Source: Reticulitermes lucifugus (lineage: Eukaryota; Arthropoda; Insecta; Blattodea; Rhinotermitidae). From it: a stretch of 64,000 nt of DNA. Positions 25,256 through 37,005 of the stretch are shown here, in pieces (position 1 is the stretch's first letter; each line of letters starts with the position of its first letter). Where the stretch lies: positions 28,265 to 92,264 of the forward strand of contig JAKCWW010000712.1 in NCBI GenBank assembly GCA_026260175.1. Reading direction: 5' to 3'. A model generated the notes under the pieces. That model was not told where the DNA came from, made no database searches, and saw nothing but the letters and a program-made list of their open reading frames with translations. The position numbers and the translations under genes are program-made.

Positions 25256-25435
25256 GATTTGAGGTCATGACAGCAGTGTTCGTGAAGATTCAGGTCTGCT
25301 AGGATGTTATGAAGTTTCAATTGGTAAACAGTTAACCAAAATTTTCAAGGGAGCATAATGTGTTCAAAAGATAAGTGGCTGTTCATCAGTTTGTGCAACG
25401 TAATGTCCTAGGATACCTGAATCATTGTCACTTCG
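25256..25435. mobile_element. Fold-back MITE copy
   Basis: gatttgaggtcatgacagc and gattcaggtctgctaggatg on the left face tgtcctaggatacctgaatc on the right. Confidence 0.65.
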
Positions 25436-26570
25436 TTATCTTAAAGCATCAAGAAAATGATTCAGTATCTGTCTGTGTTTCTGTGTATACGTGAAGTTAG
25501 ACTGGAATGACCATGAAGTTGTCACTGCCTGTTCTCTTCTTGGATAAAGCATTTTTAAACATCTGGAAAACATACCTTAACAGAAATTGGTTACTCCATT
25601 GCTGAATGTGGTGATGCCATTTGCTTTCAGTGGCATGGTTACCATAATGTCATGATGAGAATTATATTGATGCAAAATGAATTGTGATTATGATTGTGTT
25701 CTCTGTGAAAATAATATTTCATGGACTTTGAAGCAGTGGATTTCAAAATTTGTTTAAAGAAATTGAAATATCGTGACATTAAGTTCAGGGTAAATATCAG
25801 ATATTATGACATTGACTTCTTTGGTTGGTTTCAGTCATGACAGAATTGTTTTAGTTAATTGTTGCTCACGTGACTTCCATTTTTTACCCACAAGTTGAGT
25901 AGTTTTTACCACTGGATTTGACCATGAGAGCTGTCATTGTTTTGGTTGCCCCAAGTTGATGATTTACTATTGCAATTGCAACCATTTATGTAATCAAAGT
26001 ACTTAAGGATTATTGATATGATATTGTATCATCTGGGTTACCTCTATGAAAGGTCGGATGTTAGATGATACACAACACCATTTCAATAAGCTCCATTCTT
26101 ATCCAGTGTGGTAATTGCAGTTTCAGAAATATGTGCTTTTACCTGTATTCCCACAATAAACAGTTCACTGATTTGGCCTATTTGTATTAAAGTTATCATG
26201 ATGAAGCATCTGACCACTAAGAGACCAAATGCACAATCTCATGTCTAGCTTCATTAAGCTTTCTAATGCTGGCCTGGTTCCTTTCTTTTGCATCAGAACT
26301 TATTTTGATTACAGCATTTGTTATCAGGTTTCTTTCCAATTTTAATTTTCTGTTCCAGTGGCCAAGACATTTGTACTTGTGATTAATCATTAAAACGTTT
26401 ATCAATGTGTTTTGGTCTACAGAAAAGAATAAAAGAAAAGGTTCCTATTCCCATGATGCCATAATGGTCTGTCAACAAACAGAATATTTTGTTGTGTGAG
26501 AACCTATTGTAATAGGTAAGAAGGAAGTGCACATGCACACATCAGAAGAGTACTGGTACAGTTGACGTAC

Positions 26571-26665
26571 TTTACATTACATTACATTATATTACATTAC
26601 ATTATATTACATTACATTACAGTACATTACATTACATTACATTTCATTTACATTTACATTTCATT
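26571..26665. repeat. ATTAC pentanucleotide array
   Basis: Tandem attac/attat/atttac units over about 95 bp, interrupted by single-base variants. Confidence 0.9.
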
Positions 26666-27333
26666 GATCCATCAGCTCGCCTTATGGCTCTGGATATGAA
26701 ACATGTCATATATCAATGATTGCATAAGCAATCACTAGTCATGGTAAAAACACAAGTGTCATTATGGGCGCTAGAATTAGAGACTTTTGTACAGAATATT
26801 TTAAAAGCCTAAAAATTTTACCTTTATGTTCACAATATGTACTTTCCCTTGTACTTTTTATAATTACTAATAATAATCAATTTGCAGTGAATTCTGAGAT
26901 AATAATATAAAAACTAGAAACAAATCCAATTTTCATCAACCACCATTTCTTTTAACATCATATCAAAAAGGAACTTACTGTTTTGGTATCAAAGTTTTCA
27001 GTTGTCTTCCTAATCATATAAAGACTTTATCCCATAATATGAAACAATTTAAATCAGCCTTAAAAAGTTTCCTTTACTTACACTCATTTTATTCATTGGA
27101 TAAAGACTAAAATTCCTGTTAATTATCATTTTATTAGAATTGCATATAATTTAAAACCTTAAAATGAATCAGTTGATACTGCTTTTTACATTTCTATTTA
27201 CATATATTGTTTATTTATCTTATAATGTGCTCATTCAATTATTTAAGTCCCTGAAATAAACATTTTATACATCTTTTGTATTCTTTAATTTAATACACTC
27301 AATTATTCTCTTGTGAATTATATTTTGCATGTA

Positions 27334-27335
<2 letters not shown>

Positions 27336-27375
<40 letters not shown>
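27336..27375. repeat. AT dinucleotide array
   Basis: About 20 uninterrupted TA units. Confidence 0.95.
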
Positions 27376-27378
<3 letters not shown>

Positions 27379-27889
27379 ATCTTCATGACGTGTATTGCCT
27401 ATGTTATGTTTTCTTATGTATTTTGACGTGTTCTATATCCAAAGGTTATGTTACCTGATATGGATTTCTGGAGTGTGAAATGAAATGAAACACTGAAATA
27501 TACTCTTCAAACCAATAACACAGAATCTAATACACTCGTCATAACACAGCCACAACATTTACGTCACAACACTAATCTAAAAATCCATCAGTGGGATAAA
27601 AAGATTGTTCTGTCACATGGCTTCTAAATGATTGTACAACATGCTTCCTGTCTTTCACTAAATCTGCAGTACATTTAGGTGAATTACTAAAAATTTTTCT
27701 GCTTGCATAGTACACACCTTTCTGGTATGATGCAAGGTTTGTCACTGGTCTGTGAAGCTGTAAGCTTCTCCTTGTACATAGTATTTTTGTGACGTCTGTT
27801 ACACATGCCAAGAGCCATGGAAATCTTTGGAGAATCATAGTTTGAGGGTTTGTGGCTGAACCTGTGAGCATCAGGAATGGTATTGTATC

Positions 27890-28180
27890 CTGGTACAGGC
27901 TGCTGAGAGGATCAGATGGGTGGGGCATGTGACATGTATGGGGGAGGGTTTTGGGTTCAGGTGAGGTAAGAAGCCGTTTGGAAGGCCTAGGTGTAGAAGG
28001 GAGGATAACATTAAAATGGATCTTAAATATATTGGATGTGAGGGCACAGACTAAGTTCATCTGGCTTGAATAGGGACAAGTGGTGGGGTGTTGTGAGCAT
28101 GGTAATGAAACTTGGGTTCAATAAAACGTGGGGAATTTGCGTGAGTAACTCTTAGTTCACAAGAGGGACTCAGCACCATT
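27890..28180 (+). mobile_element. Non-LTR retrotransposon 3' end
   Basis: The + strand, with stops, reads IRWVGHVTCMGEGFGFR, then KPFGRPRCRREDNIKMDLK, then a NLGS-like end and a GEFA-type 3' UTR start. It is the same lineage as the fragments at 7290 and 35130 (RMRWAGHV, GRPRRRWEDNIKMDL block). Heavily 5' truncated. Confidence 0.7.
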
Positions 28181-28436
28181 GACTTAGAGGTTACTGGACT
28201 GTCTTTCTCCATAAGTCGGCCTCATTTCTGATGCTTTCAGTTTGCATTTAGTCTCGCAGCACATTTTCCTGCAAGTGAAAATAATAATTTATTGGTAAAA
28301 TGTTCATGGCATATGGTTTTATATGTTTCTTAAAGCCAAAGAATTTCTACTGCTCTGTACTCCAACTAAACAGTATTAGTTTACTTTACTTTTGTAAGCA
28401 TATGAACTGGAAATTCATGTATACGAAGACAGAATG

Positions 28437-28660
28437 ACAACAGCACTTAGGCTATGCCATGAGTCAAGCCTGTTACTGTGGAGGCCTGGGTTCGATTCCA
28501 GGCCAGCACGCTGGATTTGTGGTGGACAAAGTGGCACTGGGACAGGTTTTTCTCTGAGTACTTTGGTTTTCTCCTGGCAGTGTCATTCCACCAGTGCTCC
28601 ATACTCGTATATCATTTGTCTGTCACTGATGTTGTATAATCTTGGCAACTGACAAGTGTC
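28437..28660 (+). repeat. SINE family 1, tRNA-derived, copy 1
   Basis: The head contains a B-box-like gggttcgattcca. The body gatttgtggtggacaaagtg, then gggacaggtttttctctgag and ttccaccagtgct, is shared with 34943-35130. Not a functional tRNA: no full acceptor stem can be folded by eye. Confidence 0.7.
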
Positions 28661-29789
28661 ATTAAATAGTGCACTTCCTTATTGGTACTCTTCACATATA
28701 CTCACATAACATATTTATGTTTCATGGTCATGTGCTGTTATTGTCACAGTGGTTGTGCTGGTAGTGGTGCTATAAGATTGTGTGTGGGATGCACCTGGTT
28801 CAAATATCTGCTGGCACATACTGAACTTTGGTTCTCCCAGTCCCTCCAGACAGATGTGCAAATAGTACCTCAGTTAGACACAAGATCTTCCCCAATTCAC
28901 TATCAGTCATCTTACCATTTGACTATGCATAGTCTTGAGTTACTGACAGTATCGTCAAACTACCAATCTGGATAAGAATGGAAGTTGTGCTGTTTTCATA
29001 TATTTGGTTAGTACGAGTGGTTGAACTGTACTAAATTTTGCAGTGTGTCTGTGCAGTGGTACTAGCTTCGTCATGCAAATGGGTAACCTTGTGTGGGGCT
29101 AAAGACTGTGGTCATGGTACTGTGCAGCGTGAGTTTGTGCATGCAGCAATATTCAGTCTGAATCACTTTATATATCTTTCCATTTCATTTCTTCAATTAA
29201 CAAAAACCTTACTCCTGATTAAACTTTATCCTATATTAAGCCTGGCATTCTTCCTTAAATAATTAACTGAAATATGATCTGACTGGTGCTTGGAGCTTTC
29301 AGTTCCTTGGTGGTTTTTGACAGTAGCTGTTTGATAATGCATGTTGGATTCTATCATATAAGCTGCTCATATTACATCCATATTCATGTGTTTATCCCAT
29401 CATCTTTGAATAAGCTACTTGTAGAGTTAAGATCTGTCATATTATTGGTAATTAGCTTCCATGCATGCAAGTGCTAGTACATGTTCAAGACGTAGATACA
29501 GACCAAATGTTCATACGAAATGAGGCTTTTGTTGTATAGATACTCCGTTCTCTCACAGATAAGGACATCAGTTGGTCGTTCAGTTCTGTGGGATCTGTCT
29601 TCAAGAGCCTTATCTCATGCAGTAAGCACTGATGTATTTGTTTTATGTATATTTTGTAACACTACAGCTTGTGTGTATGGGAGTGTACCACTAAAATGAC
29701 AAGTCCATCCCAGTTCAAAGTGGGACTATTATAATACTATGTTCTGTTGTTTCTGTGTAAAGTTCAAAAGATACATGTATTGATTACAG

Positions 29790-29873
29790 AATTTCTTCAA
29801 GGACCCTTGGAATACATTTGACTTCATCACTGTTATTGGCAGCATTATAGATGCCCTAGTTATAGAGTTAGGG
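29790..29873 (+). CDS. cac: cac exon, domain IV S2-S3 linker and S3
   Basis: An 84-bp, 28-codon, phase-0 exon with acceptor gattacag|AAT and donor GGG|gtaagt. The peptide runs [18 protein letters not shown] (S2-S3 linker and start of S3) then [10 protein letters not shown] (end of S3). The aspartate in FDFI is the S3 acidic residue expected to pair with S4 arginines. The exon accepts either S1-S2 version upstream and is phase-compatible with both acceptors of the S4 exon. I saw no second copy of it in the window, so this part of domain IV appears constant. Confidence 0.92.
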
Positions 29874-30220
29874 GTAAGTAAGACAGAAGTCGTAGTGACA
29901 TCACGGTGCATGGCCTGCTCATCTGCTCCTTTGAGTAGTCTATATGGCATTTCAACTTCTTGAAGGGAAATGTTCAAATTTATACTAGTCAGAAGTACAA
30001 ACTGTATACCTTTACCACATATAGTAGTGTAGCAGGAATATTCATCTTTTATGATATCCTTGCAAAATTTGTCATCTTGTTAATACTCCAGGCTGTAAAT
30101 ATGAAGGATATTGTTTTGTTGTAAGTTTGTGATCACCTTGTTTTTAATTGTACATAGTCATTAGACACTGTCAATCTGCCCACATTATTGTGGCTGATGG
30201 TGAGCTGGGATAACTTAGTG

Positions 30221-30950
30221 CAGTATAATTTCTCTAATCCGGCACCTGATAGTTCAGCACTTGAGGAAAGTAGTCCCAAGACTTGAAGTTCTACCGCCCG
30301 TAACTTCCAGTGCATGCACTGTTTCCTTGACTTTATCTTGAGGTATCTGGACATTGAGCCCATCAAGGTATTACAATGCCTTCAAAAGATTAGAGATGAG
30401 TAAACAAGATATTACTGGTAAGAGGAAACACGTAATTTTAATGATTCCACAGAAAGTTGAAATAATTAGGAGGCTTGAAATTGGTGAAGGCTTAAGTGTG
30501 GTTATAGCTTCATACAGCATGGGATCATGAACTGTCTATGGTTTAAAGAAATGAAAGGACCACTTGTGATCATTTGTAAAATCACGTGAAACTGTGAAGG
30601 GTCTTTTCAAGCAACAGACATTGAAAGGGCCTAAAGTAGCACAATTGGACAAGGTGTTACTTAAGTGGTTTACAGCAATGCGTTCTGAAGGAGAACCCAT
30701 GATTGGGCCTGTGATAATTGAAAAAGCCAATTATTCTTGTGATGCAATGAAAAAAAATTGACAAGTGCACATTCTCTGAGGACAGTAACAAAAGATTACC
30801 TGTAAGAACTTAGGCCAGTATAGGTACTCTTCGATAATCCTGAATATTTTGAAATCTGACGCCTGTGACAAGTAAAAAGAAAGGAAGAATATAGTGGCTG
30901 TCATTTTTAGCAATTACGAAGTGGACGAATCTGGCACCGAATTATCATGT
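30221..30950 (+). pseudogene. jerky/Tigger-like (pogo group) transposase relic
   Basis: A Tigger-like terminal sequence, cagtataatttctctaatcc then ggcacc, is followed from the ATG at 30396 by a frame reading SKQDITGKRKHVILMIPQK, then VEIIRRLEIGEGLSVVIASY. A later piece reads FKQQTLKGPKVAQLDKVLLK, then WFTAMRSEGEPMIGPVIIEK. These match the CENP-B/jerky-type N-terminal DNA-binding regions. Stops at about 30529 and later kill the frame, and no catalytic DDE part is present. Confidence 0.7.
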
Positions 30951-31230
30951 TTTGATTCCCATGCATTTAACGTAAATCATAATCATTGTAACGGAAACAG
31001 ATGCATGTGTAATACAGTCAGGCTCATTACCACAGCATTTCTGGTTCCTACATTTGGAAGAGTCACTGCAGTGACAGACAGTTGGTATTTTCCCTTCAGA
31101 AAGATGAAATGTGTGTATCCCAGCTTCACTTTGCAGTTTGTCAGATGCATTAATATTAACTCCTGCATTTGTCCAGGTGGTTATGGCTAGAGAAGTCGTC
31201 AGTGTAGATACAAGTTTCTTTAGGATGTTT

Positions 31231-31293
31231 CAGAGGAATATACTGCCTTCATTTTCATAATATACGTGACGATGGTGGCAGTATTTTCCTCTG
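31231..31293. repeat. Hairpin, 17-bp arms
   Basis: Arm 31231-31247 (cagaggaatatactgcc) pairs with 31277-31293 with one mismatch; the loop is 29 bases. Probably the core of a small fold-back element. Confidence 0.6.
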
Positions 31294-32019
31294 TAACTTG
31301 ATATTCATCCATGAGAATAAGATACGATGCCATGACCTAGTAGAGGAGCACCACATGAAGATTCTAAATTATTTTCGATTTGAGTAGTAAAGTTATGTAC
31401 CTACCCACGATATGTAAAACTAATGTACCTGTACCTTTTTAAATTTGTTAGATATTGAATTTATTGCTACAGATATTCTGGTAAGCATATCAGTATTGTA
31501 GAAGCACAGTACTTAACAGTTTGTCTCTTCATATAAAGTTTTTCTTGATATAAGTATGAATAAAGTGAGATACACTGAGGGACAGTGAGCTATAGATACC
31601 AGAGCAACAAAGAGTTTGTTGGTAGCATTATGTATCTGACAGAATTTGTAAGCTGAAGTGCAGATGTTAGAGTAGTGGCAGCTGTGCTTGCACACATGGT
31701 ACACTGGGAATTTAGTAGGATTTTATGCCCAGCTGAATTTGCTTTGCTGAATCATCTGACTTAAGGATCTCATGAAATAAGTACGGTATTCATGGCGACT
31801 CACACACACATGCCAGAGTCTGTAGCTGATCAGTTTGATGTATGAGCTTCAAAACTTTGGATTTTTGTGCTATGCTTGAATTTTCAGGCTCTTTTGAAAT
31901 TAGTGACTTTAAATACTTGATATACATGAAATATCAAAATTAAGATACCATTTATGGAATCAAACTTTTCTAAGCAGTGTTCAGAACGACGCAAGAAGGG
32001 GAGGGACGTTGATGGGTTG

Positions 32020-32118
32020 TGAGATTTGAGGTTCTCACTGTGATGTTGACAAAGGCTCAAGTGTTCTGGGTGGGGTGTTGCACTGGCATGGCCTAACATC
32101 CCAGAAGACTTGAATCTG
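32020..32118. mobile_element. Fold-back MITE, core deleted
   Basis: Outer end tgagatttgaggttctcac and right arm catcccagaagacttgaatc are about 80 bp apart, against about 200 bp in full copies. Confidence 0.7.
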
Positions 32119-34857
32119 CCCATACAGTGGTTATTTTGTGACTTAAAATCAACCCATTATGGTAACAGAATGGCTTCAAAGGTCTGCTGATGAGTTTCTC
32201 ATCCATTTTAAATGTTAATTATTTGTCAGTGTTGAATTTAAGCAGAAGGACATCAGTTCCCTCTTAAAATTAAAATATCACATGTATAAAATTGTTCATT
32301 TTTTAGTATGACCATCTAAGAACGGTGTACACTGAAGCCCACAGATCACAGCCAACTGTCTCAGTTGTAGAGTGTACTTTCTGTGTGGCAGTCATACTTC
32401 ATATCACATTACTGTCTGTCTTGCTGAACAGACTGTTTTATGTAACATTCCATGCAAGTCTGAAGATGGATGTAGGTTACATTTACGTTACCACAAAGTT
32501 AAAACATTACATACGACATGAAATAACATGTATTATAAATGCAACAGTTAGCAAAGATGTGTCGTGTTTGTTACCGACTTCAAAATTTAAATATTTGTTG
32601 GATGACTAGTATGAGTTTAAAATGATCTGTTACTGGACATTTACCATCTTATAATTTTCTGCTTCACATTATCAAATTTGAGAAGTGTTACTGAGATATG
32701 CACTATTCCTAATGAATGAAACAAGCTGTCAAGGTAGAGAACTTGCAGATTGAACACTGCTAATGAGAAGGCTCAATATATAGTAGTGATAACATAGTAT
32801 ACTGCTATTTGTTGCATATTATACACAGCCTCTGTCATGTAGTGAAGAGAGATTCATAACGGCATAGCATGATTTACTTTCTGTATGCTGTAAATCTTTA
32901 TTGTGGTCATTTTATTACATTGAAAATTTTTTAGTTGCTGTATATAAATGCATGTTTCTCTGCATTTAGTAGAATAAGCTATCAGTACATTTGGAGATAG
33001 ACCTAAACTTTTAGCTGGTTATAGTTAAGGTACTTATATATTTTTTGTTTCTTTTTGCCTCCTGATTTTTATTATGTGGTATTACAAGTGGTCATACAAT
33101 GAAAATACGTTTTTGAGTTCATATTCCAGCACTTAGGATAAAAACAGTTACTCCTATCTCTATTATTATGTTATTAAATTTGAATCCAGTTAAATTCAAA
33201 ATTATTTAAATTTATATTAATATCGCAGTAATATGATTTTTCAGTTTTCCTTGCATATGATGAGCCCAGGTCATGGTGTCTTGTTGTCAGTCATTACAAG
33301 TTATATACCGAAAAAAGTTTTTGCTATTGTTTTTTCTGTTTTTTTTTTTTTTAAATCAGGATTGGTTGAATCCTGTTGCTTGTCAGGGTACAGTTTGGTC
33401 TGAAAATATTTATTTTTAATGTTTGCTTTTCAAATACACGTGTGAAGGTTTAATGATGTCAGTACAAGAGTGTCAGTTTTATCAATGTTAAGATTAATAT
33501 CTCCTGTACAGAAAGATTATAAAAGTTTTATCTTATTGAAAAGATTAGGGTATACATATGTGAAAGTATAAATTAGACCTCATTGGATTTCTTTTAGTCT
33601 CTAATGTATCAGCTTTAAATTTAAAGTATTTAAACTACCAGAATTGGTATTATGACATTTCTATGATTTGACAATGATCATAAAGATACTGTATTCAGTG
33701 CCTGAGAACACTTTGGGAAGGAATGGCTGTTATCAGCTTAATTATGTTTTTGTTTTTTTTATGCATTCTTTATTTAATACTTGTTTACAATCGGACTGAC
33801 TCTCCAGTTGGCTACATTGAACCTTCATCGTCGATGGTTGATTGTGGACAGGAAGGCCTGTAAACTACTTGGACTGATTATATCTGTAAATGAAAGTGAT
33901 GACCATAGCTGCTTATCACTTGCAATCTTGACAGACTGTCCTTAAAAGATCTTGCCTGTCAAAAAATGTTTTATTTCTTCACAAAATTTTGTCTGTTAAT
34001 AAAATGATTTCTGCCAATTATGTCTCATTACAAATAAACGTTGTTTTGATCACATAAATGGGTGTGTTGAGGGCTTATTGCATTTGTAAAATACTGAACA
34101 AACAAAAAATAAAATTTGGTTTCAATGTTTTGCAGAGGAAATTGTTACATCTGAGATAAGATATAAATTTGCATACATACCACATACTGGTGTGAGGTAT
34201 TGTGATGCCCTTTGTTTTTAATATTCTGATTATCAAAACTGGAATGTTGGGAGATTATGTCAAAGTACAACAGTAGTATCATGTCACAAGCAGTTTAGAA
34301 GATGTTGTAATACAGCCATGGACTTAATTGTCTCTTAAATTTGGTCACATATATTTCATGTTTAAAATTAGTAACAAGGTGTTCTGTTTCTAAATGGAAA
34401 TTATTTTAATTTTGACATTCAGAAATCATATTCATTCCCATTCATGTAAGTAGTGTAATTACAATATGCTGCTTGTGCAGTATGTATTTGTTACATCTTG
34501 CAGGGGCAGTCTGCAATATAAAGCTGTTTAAGTGTTTTGACACTTAACATCTGTACACAGGCCTTTCTCCACCGAGTTATTTTTTGTTTCAGTCTGATCT
34601 CAGAAACAGAATTGGTTGCCAATGTAAACATTCTGAGATGAGGTCAGAGTGAGACACATGTTTCTTGTACTTCATGTGTGTCCAATTTAAGTGAAGCAAA
34701 TTGTCGGATATTTATCTTAATTTTTTATTAATTTGTACACTCCAAAAAAGATTTTTGGAACACTCATGTCCAGTGATCAGCTGTCTATGCTATTGGAGTG
34801 TTGTCAGAATATGTAAACGCCAGAAATAGGACATAAAATCGGTTCATTGTGCTCTCT

Positions 34858-34932
34858 GCTTACTGACTGACTGACTGAGTGACTGACTAGACTGACTAAC
34901 CAATCAACAAACTAACTAACTAACTAACTAAC
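34858..34932. repeat. CTGA/CTAA tetranucleotide tract
   Basis: Runs of ctga then ctaa units separated by a short irregular segment. It lies directly before SINE copy 2. Confidence 0.8.
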
Positions 34933-34942
34933 TCCATGGAAG

Positions 34943-35130
34943 GTCATGCCATGGCTTAGGCTGTTTGTCGCCGGCCTCTCACCGTGGAGGCCCGTGTTCG
35001 ATCCCGGGTCAGTCCATGTGGGATTTGTGGTGGACAAAGTGGCGCTGAGACAGGTTTTCCCCCGAGTACTTCGGTTTACCCCTGTCAATTTCATTCCACC
35101 AGTGCTACATTACAAGGAAAAACGAAAAAA
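34943..35130 (+). repeat. SINE family 1, tRNA-derived, copy 2
   Basis: The B-box-like gttcgatcccgg and the body gatttgtggtggacaaagtg, gagacaggttttcccccgag and ttccaccagtgct match the copy at 28437. Its 3' end abuts the 3' end of a - strand non-LTR element. An open frame running through both (193 codons) is a chimaera of the two repeats and not a gene. Confidence 0.75.
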
Positions 35131-36095
35131 AATAATCATCTTCATCACAGGGTTGTATCATCAGCCTCATTGCTGCGATACATCTGTAGCATCTACTGCG
35201 GGGCCCTTAAAAACCCCCTTCACGGGCAGAGTACTTCTTTCAAAGCTAACAAGTCTTCAACTAGGCAAGAAATTCTCCATTTTATGGAACCCAGAAATTC
35301 AATGCCTCATACACAAGAGCAGGCCACCTGTTTCTATCCTGAGGCAGATGAATCCAGTCCTTGCCGCTTCATCCGAATTCTTGAAGATCCATTTTAATAT
35401 TATCCTCCCATCTATGCCAAGGTCTTCCAAGTGGTCTCTTTCCATCAGATTTCCCTACCAAAACCCTGTATGCAACTCCTATATCCCCCATATATGCCGC
35501 ATGCCTTGCCCATCTCATTATTCTTGATTTGATCACCCAAATAATTTTTTGTGAGGAGTACAGATCATAACACTCCTCACTATGTAGTCTTCTCTACTCC
35601 CGTGTTACCTCGTCACTATTAGGCCCAAATACACTCCTCAGCACCCTGTTCTCGAACATCGTCTGCCTATGTTCCTCCCTCAGTGTGAGAGACCAAGTTT
35701 CACATGGATATAAAACAACAGACAAAATTATAGTTCTGTATATCTTAATCTTTATATTTTTGGATAGCAAACTGGAAGACAAAAGATTCTGCTCCAAATA
35801 ATAGCAAGCATTCCCTTAGTTCAGTTGCTCTTAATTTCTTCATGAAAGTGATTTTGATTTGCTTGTGTTTTTCCCAAATATTTGAACTGTTCCACCCATT
35901 CAGAGGATTTATTACCTGTCTTTATGTTGTGATATTGTCACACATTCTGTTTACAAAACACGAACATGTACTTAGATCTCTCAGCGTTTACTTCCAGACC
36001 AGTGTCCTTAGGAGTAACTAATAAAGCTTCTGTGGTTTTCTTTATAGTACATATGCTTTCATCCAATAAATCAACACCATCAGCTATCTACTGAA
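35131..36095 (-). mobile_element. Non-LTR retrotransposon 3' part (- strand)
   Basis: Reading the - strand from about 36090, RT-linked blocks appear with few lesions: EVNAERSKYMFVF, then WVEQFKYLGKTQANQNHFHE, then IKIYRTIILSVVLYPCETWS and LTLREEHR, then the 3' UTR down to 35131. Same lineage as 7290-7870 and the longest copy here. It lacks the endonuclease and most of the RT. Confidence 0.75.
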
Positions 36096-36525
36096 CTATT
36101 AATTAATGGGGACAGGAAGAAGAAAAAATAGTGGTGACATAAATACATATTAAACAATGTATTCAGTTACTTAAATTTACATAACATTTGGTAATTTATT
36201 TAGTTTATCCTATTGTAGTACACAAATTAATTGAACAAAATGTTGTTATTGACATTGTTTCCCAACATGTTTCAGTCATTTCATGGTTATCTTTATGGGA
36301 ATTCACAATACTTTCACAAAATGTTGTTATTCAGAGAATTTTAAAAACCATAGTAACTTACAATTAAAAATTTCTGTATGAAGCATAAAATTCTATTTTG
36401 AAGTCTTGTTCTTCCAATATTAGTAATTATATTCACAGTTGCTACTAAAATACAAAAAGATAGAAAACAAAAAAATAATGAATGGTTCTTCAATAAACTG
36501 CTTACAGATCAAGGCTAACATTCAC

Positions 36526-37005
36526 ACCACTTCATGGTACTATATTCTATGGCAACACACTATGGACCACTTCAGACTACTATATTTTATGCTATGCACC
36601 CCTTAATATGATTATATTCTATGGCATCACACCATGCACCACTTTATTCAGCTAGATTATGTGGCAACACTATGCACCACTTCATATGACTGTATTCTAT
36701 GACTACATACTGTGCACCACTTCATATGACTATATTCTATGACAACACACCATGCACAACTTCCTACAACTGTATTCTATGACACACACTGTGCATCACT
36801 TCATATGACTATATTCTGTGACTACACTGTGCACCACTTCATATGACTATATTCTATAACAACACACCTTGCACCACTTCATACTGCTATATTCTATGAC
36901 ATCAAACTGTACACCACTTCATGTGACTATATTCTATGAGAACACACTATGCACCACTTCATATGACTATATTCTGTGACTACTTACTGTGCACCACTTA
37001 ATACG
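36526..37005. repeat. 40-bp minisatellite, about 12 copies
   Basis: The unit begins accacttcatatgactatat and continues tctatgacaacacactgtgc, repeating about every 40 bp with small indels and up to several mismatches per copy. Confidence 0.85.

Larger units (their letters stand above)
15724..29789 (+). other. Intron (14 kb), minisatellites and retroelement ends
   Basis: The longest intron. It contains TA-rich sequence near 17107-17155, a possible SINE at 18240-18430, non-LTR 3' ends at 20050-20330 and 27890-28180, a 53-bp minisatellite at 20945-21475, a 57-bp minisatellite at 22180-22495 and MITEs at 24561-24755 and 25256-25435. It also contains an ATTAC pentanucleotide array at 26571-26665, an AT array at 27336-27375 and a SINE at 28437-28660. 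The 162-codon frame on the - strand at 27572-28060 is largely antisense to the non-LTR 3' end and is not a gene. Confidence 0.6.

Noticed and set aside
27572-28060. 162-codon frame on the - strand, the second longest in the window
   Set aside because: Its N-terminal part is antisense to a recognisable non-LTR 3' end on the + strand. The rest shows no family similarity.
28480-28520. tRNA gene suggested by ggttcgattcc-like B boxes (also at 34998, 52680 and 60315)
   Set aside because: No complete cloverleaf or matching acceptor stem by eye, and each is followed by a SINE body shared with other copies.
32325-32609. 94-codon frame on the + strand
   Set aside because: AT-rich, no motif, no initiation or splice context; consistent with chance.
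34946-35527. 193-codon frame on the + strand
   Set aside because: It reads through a SINE into the antisense of a non-LTR element; a repeat chimaera.
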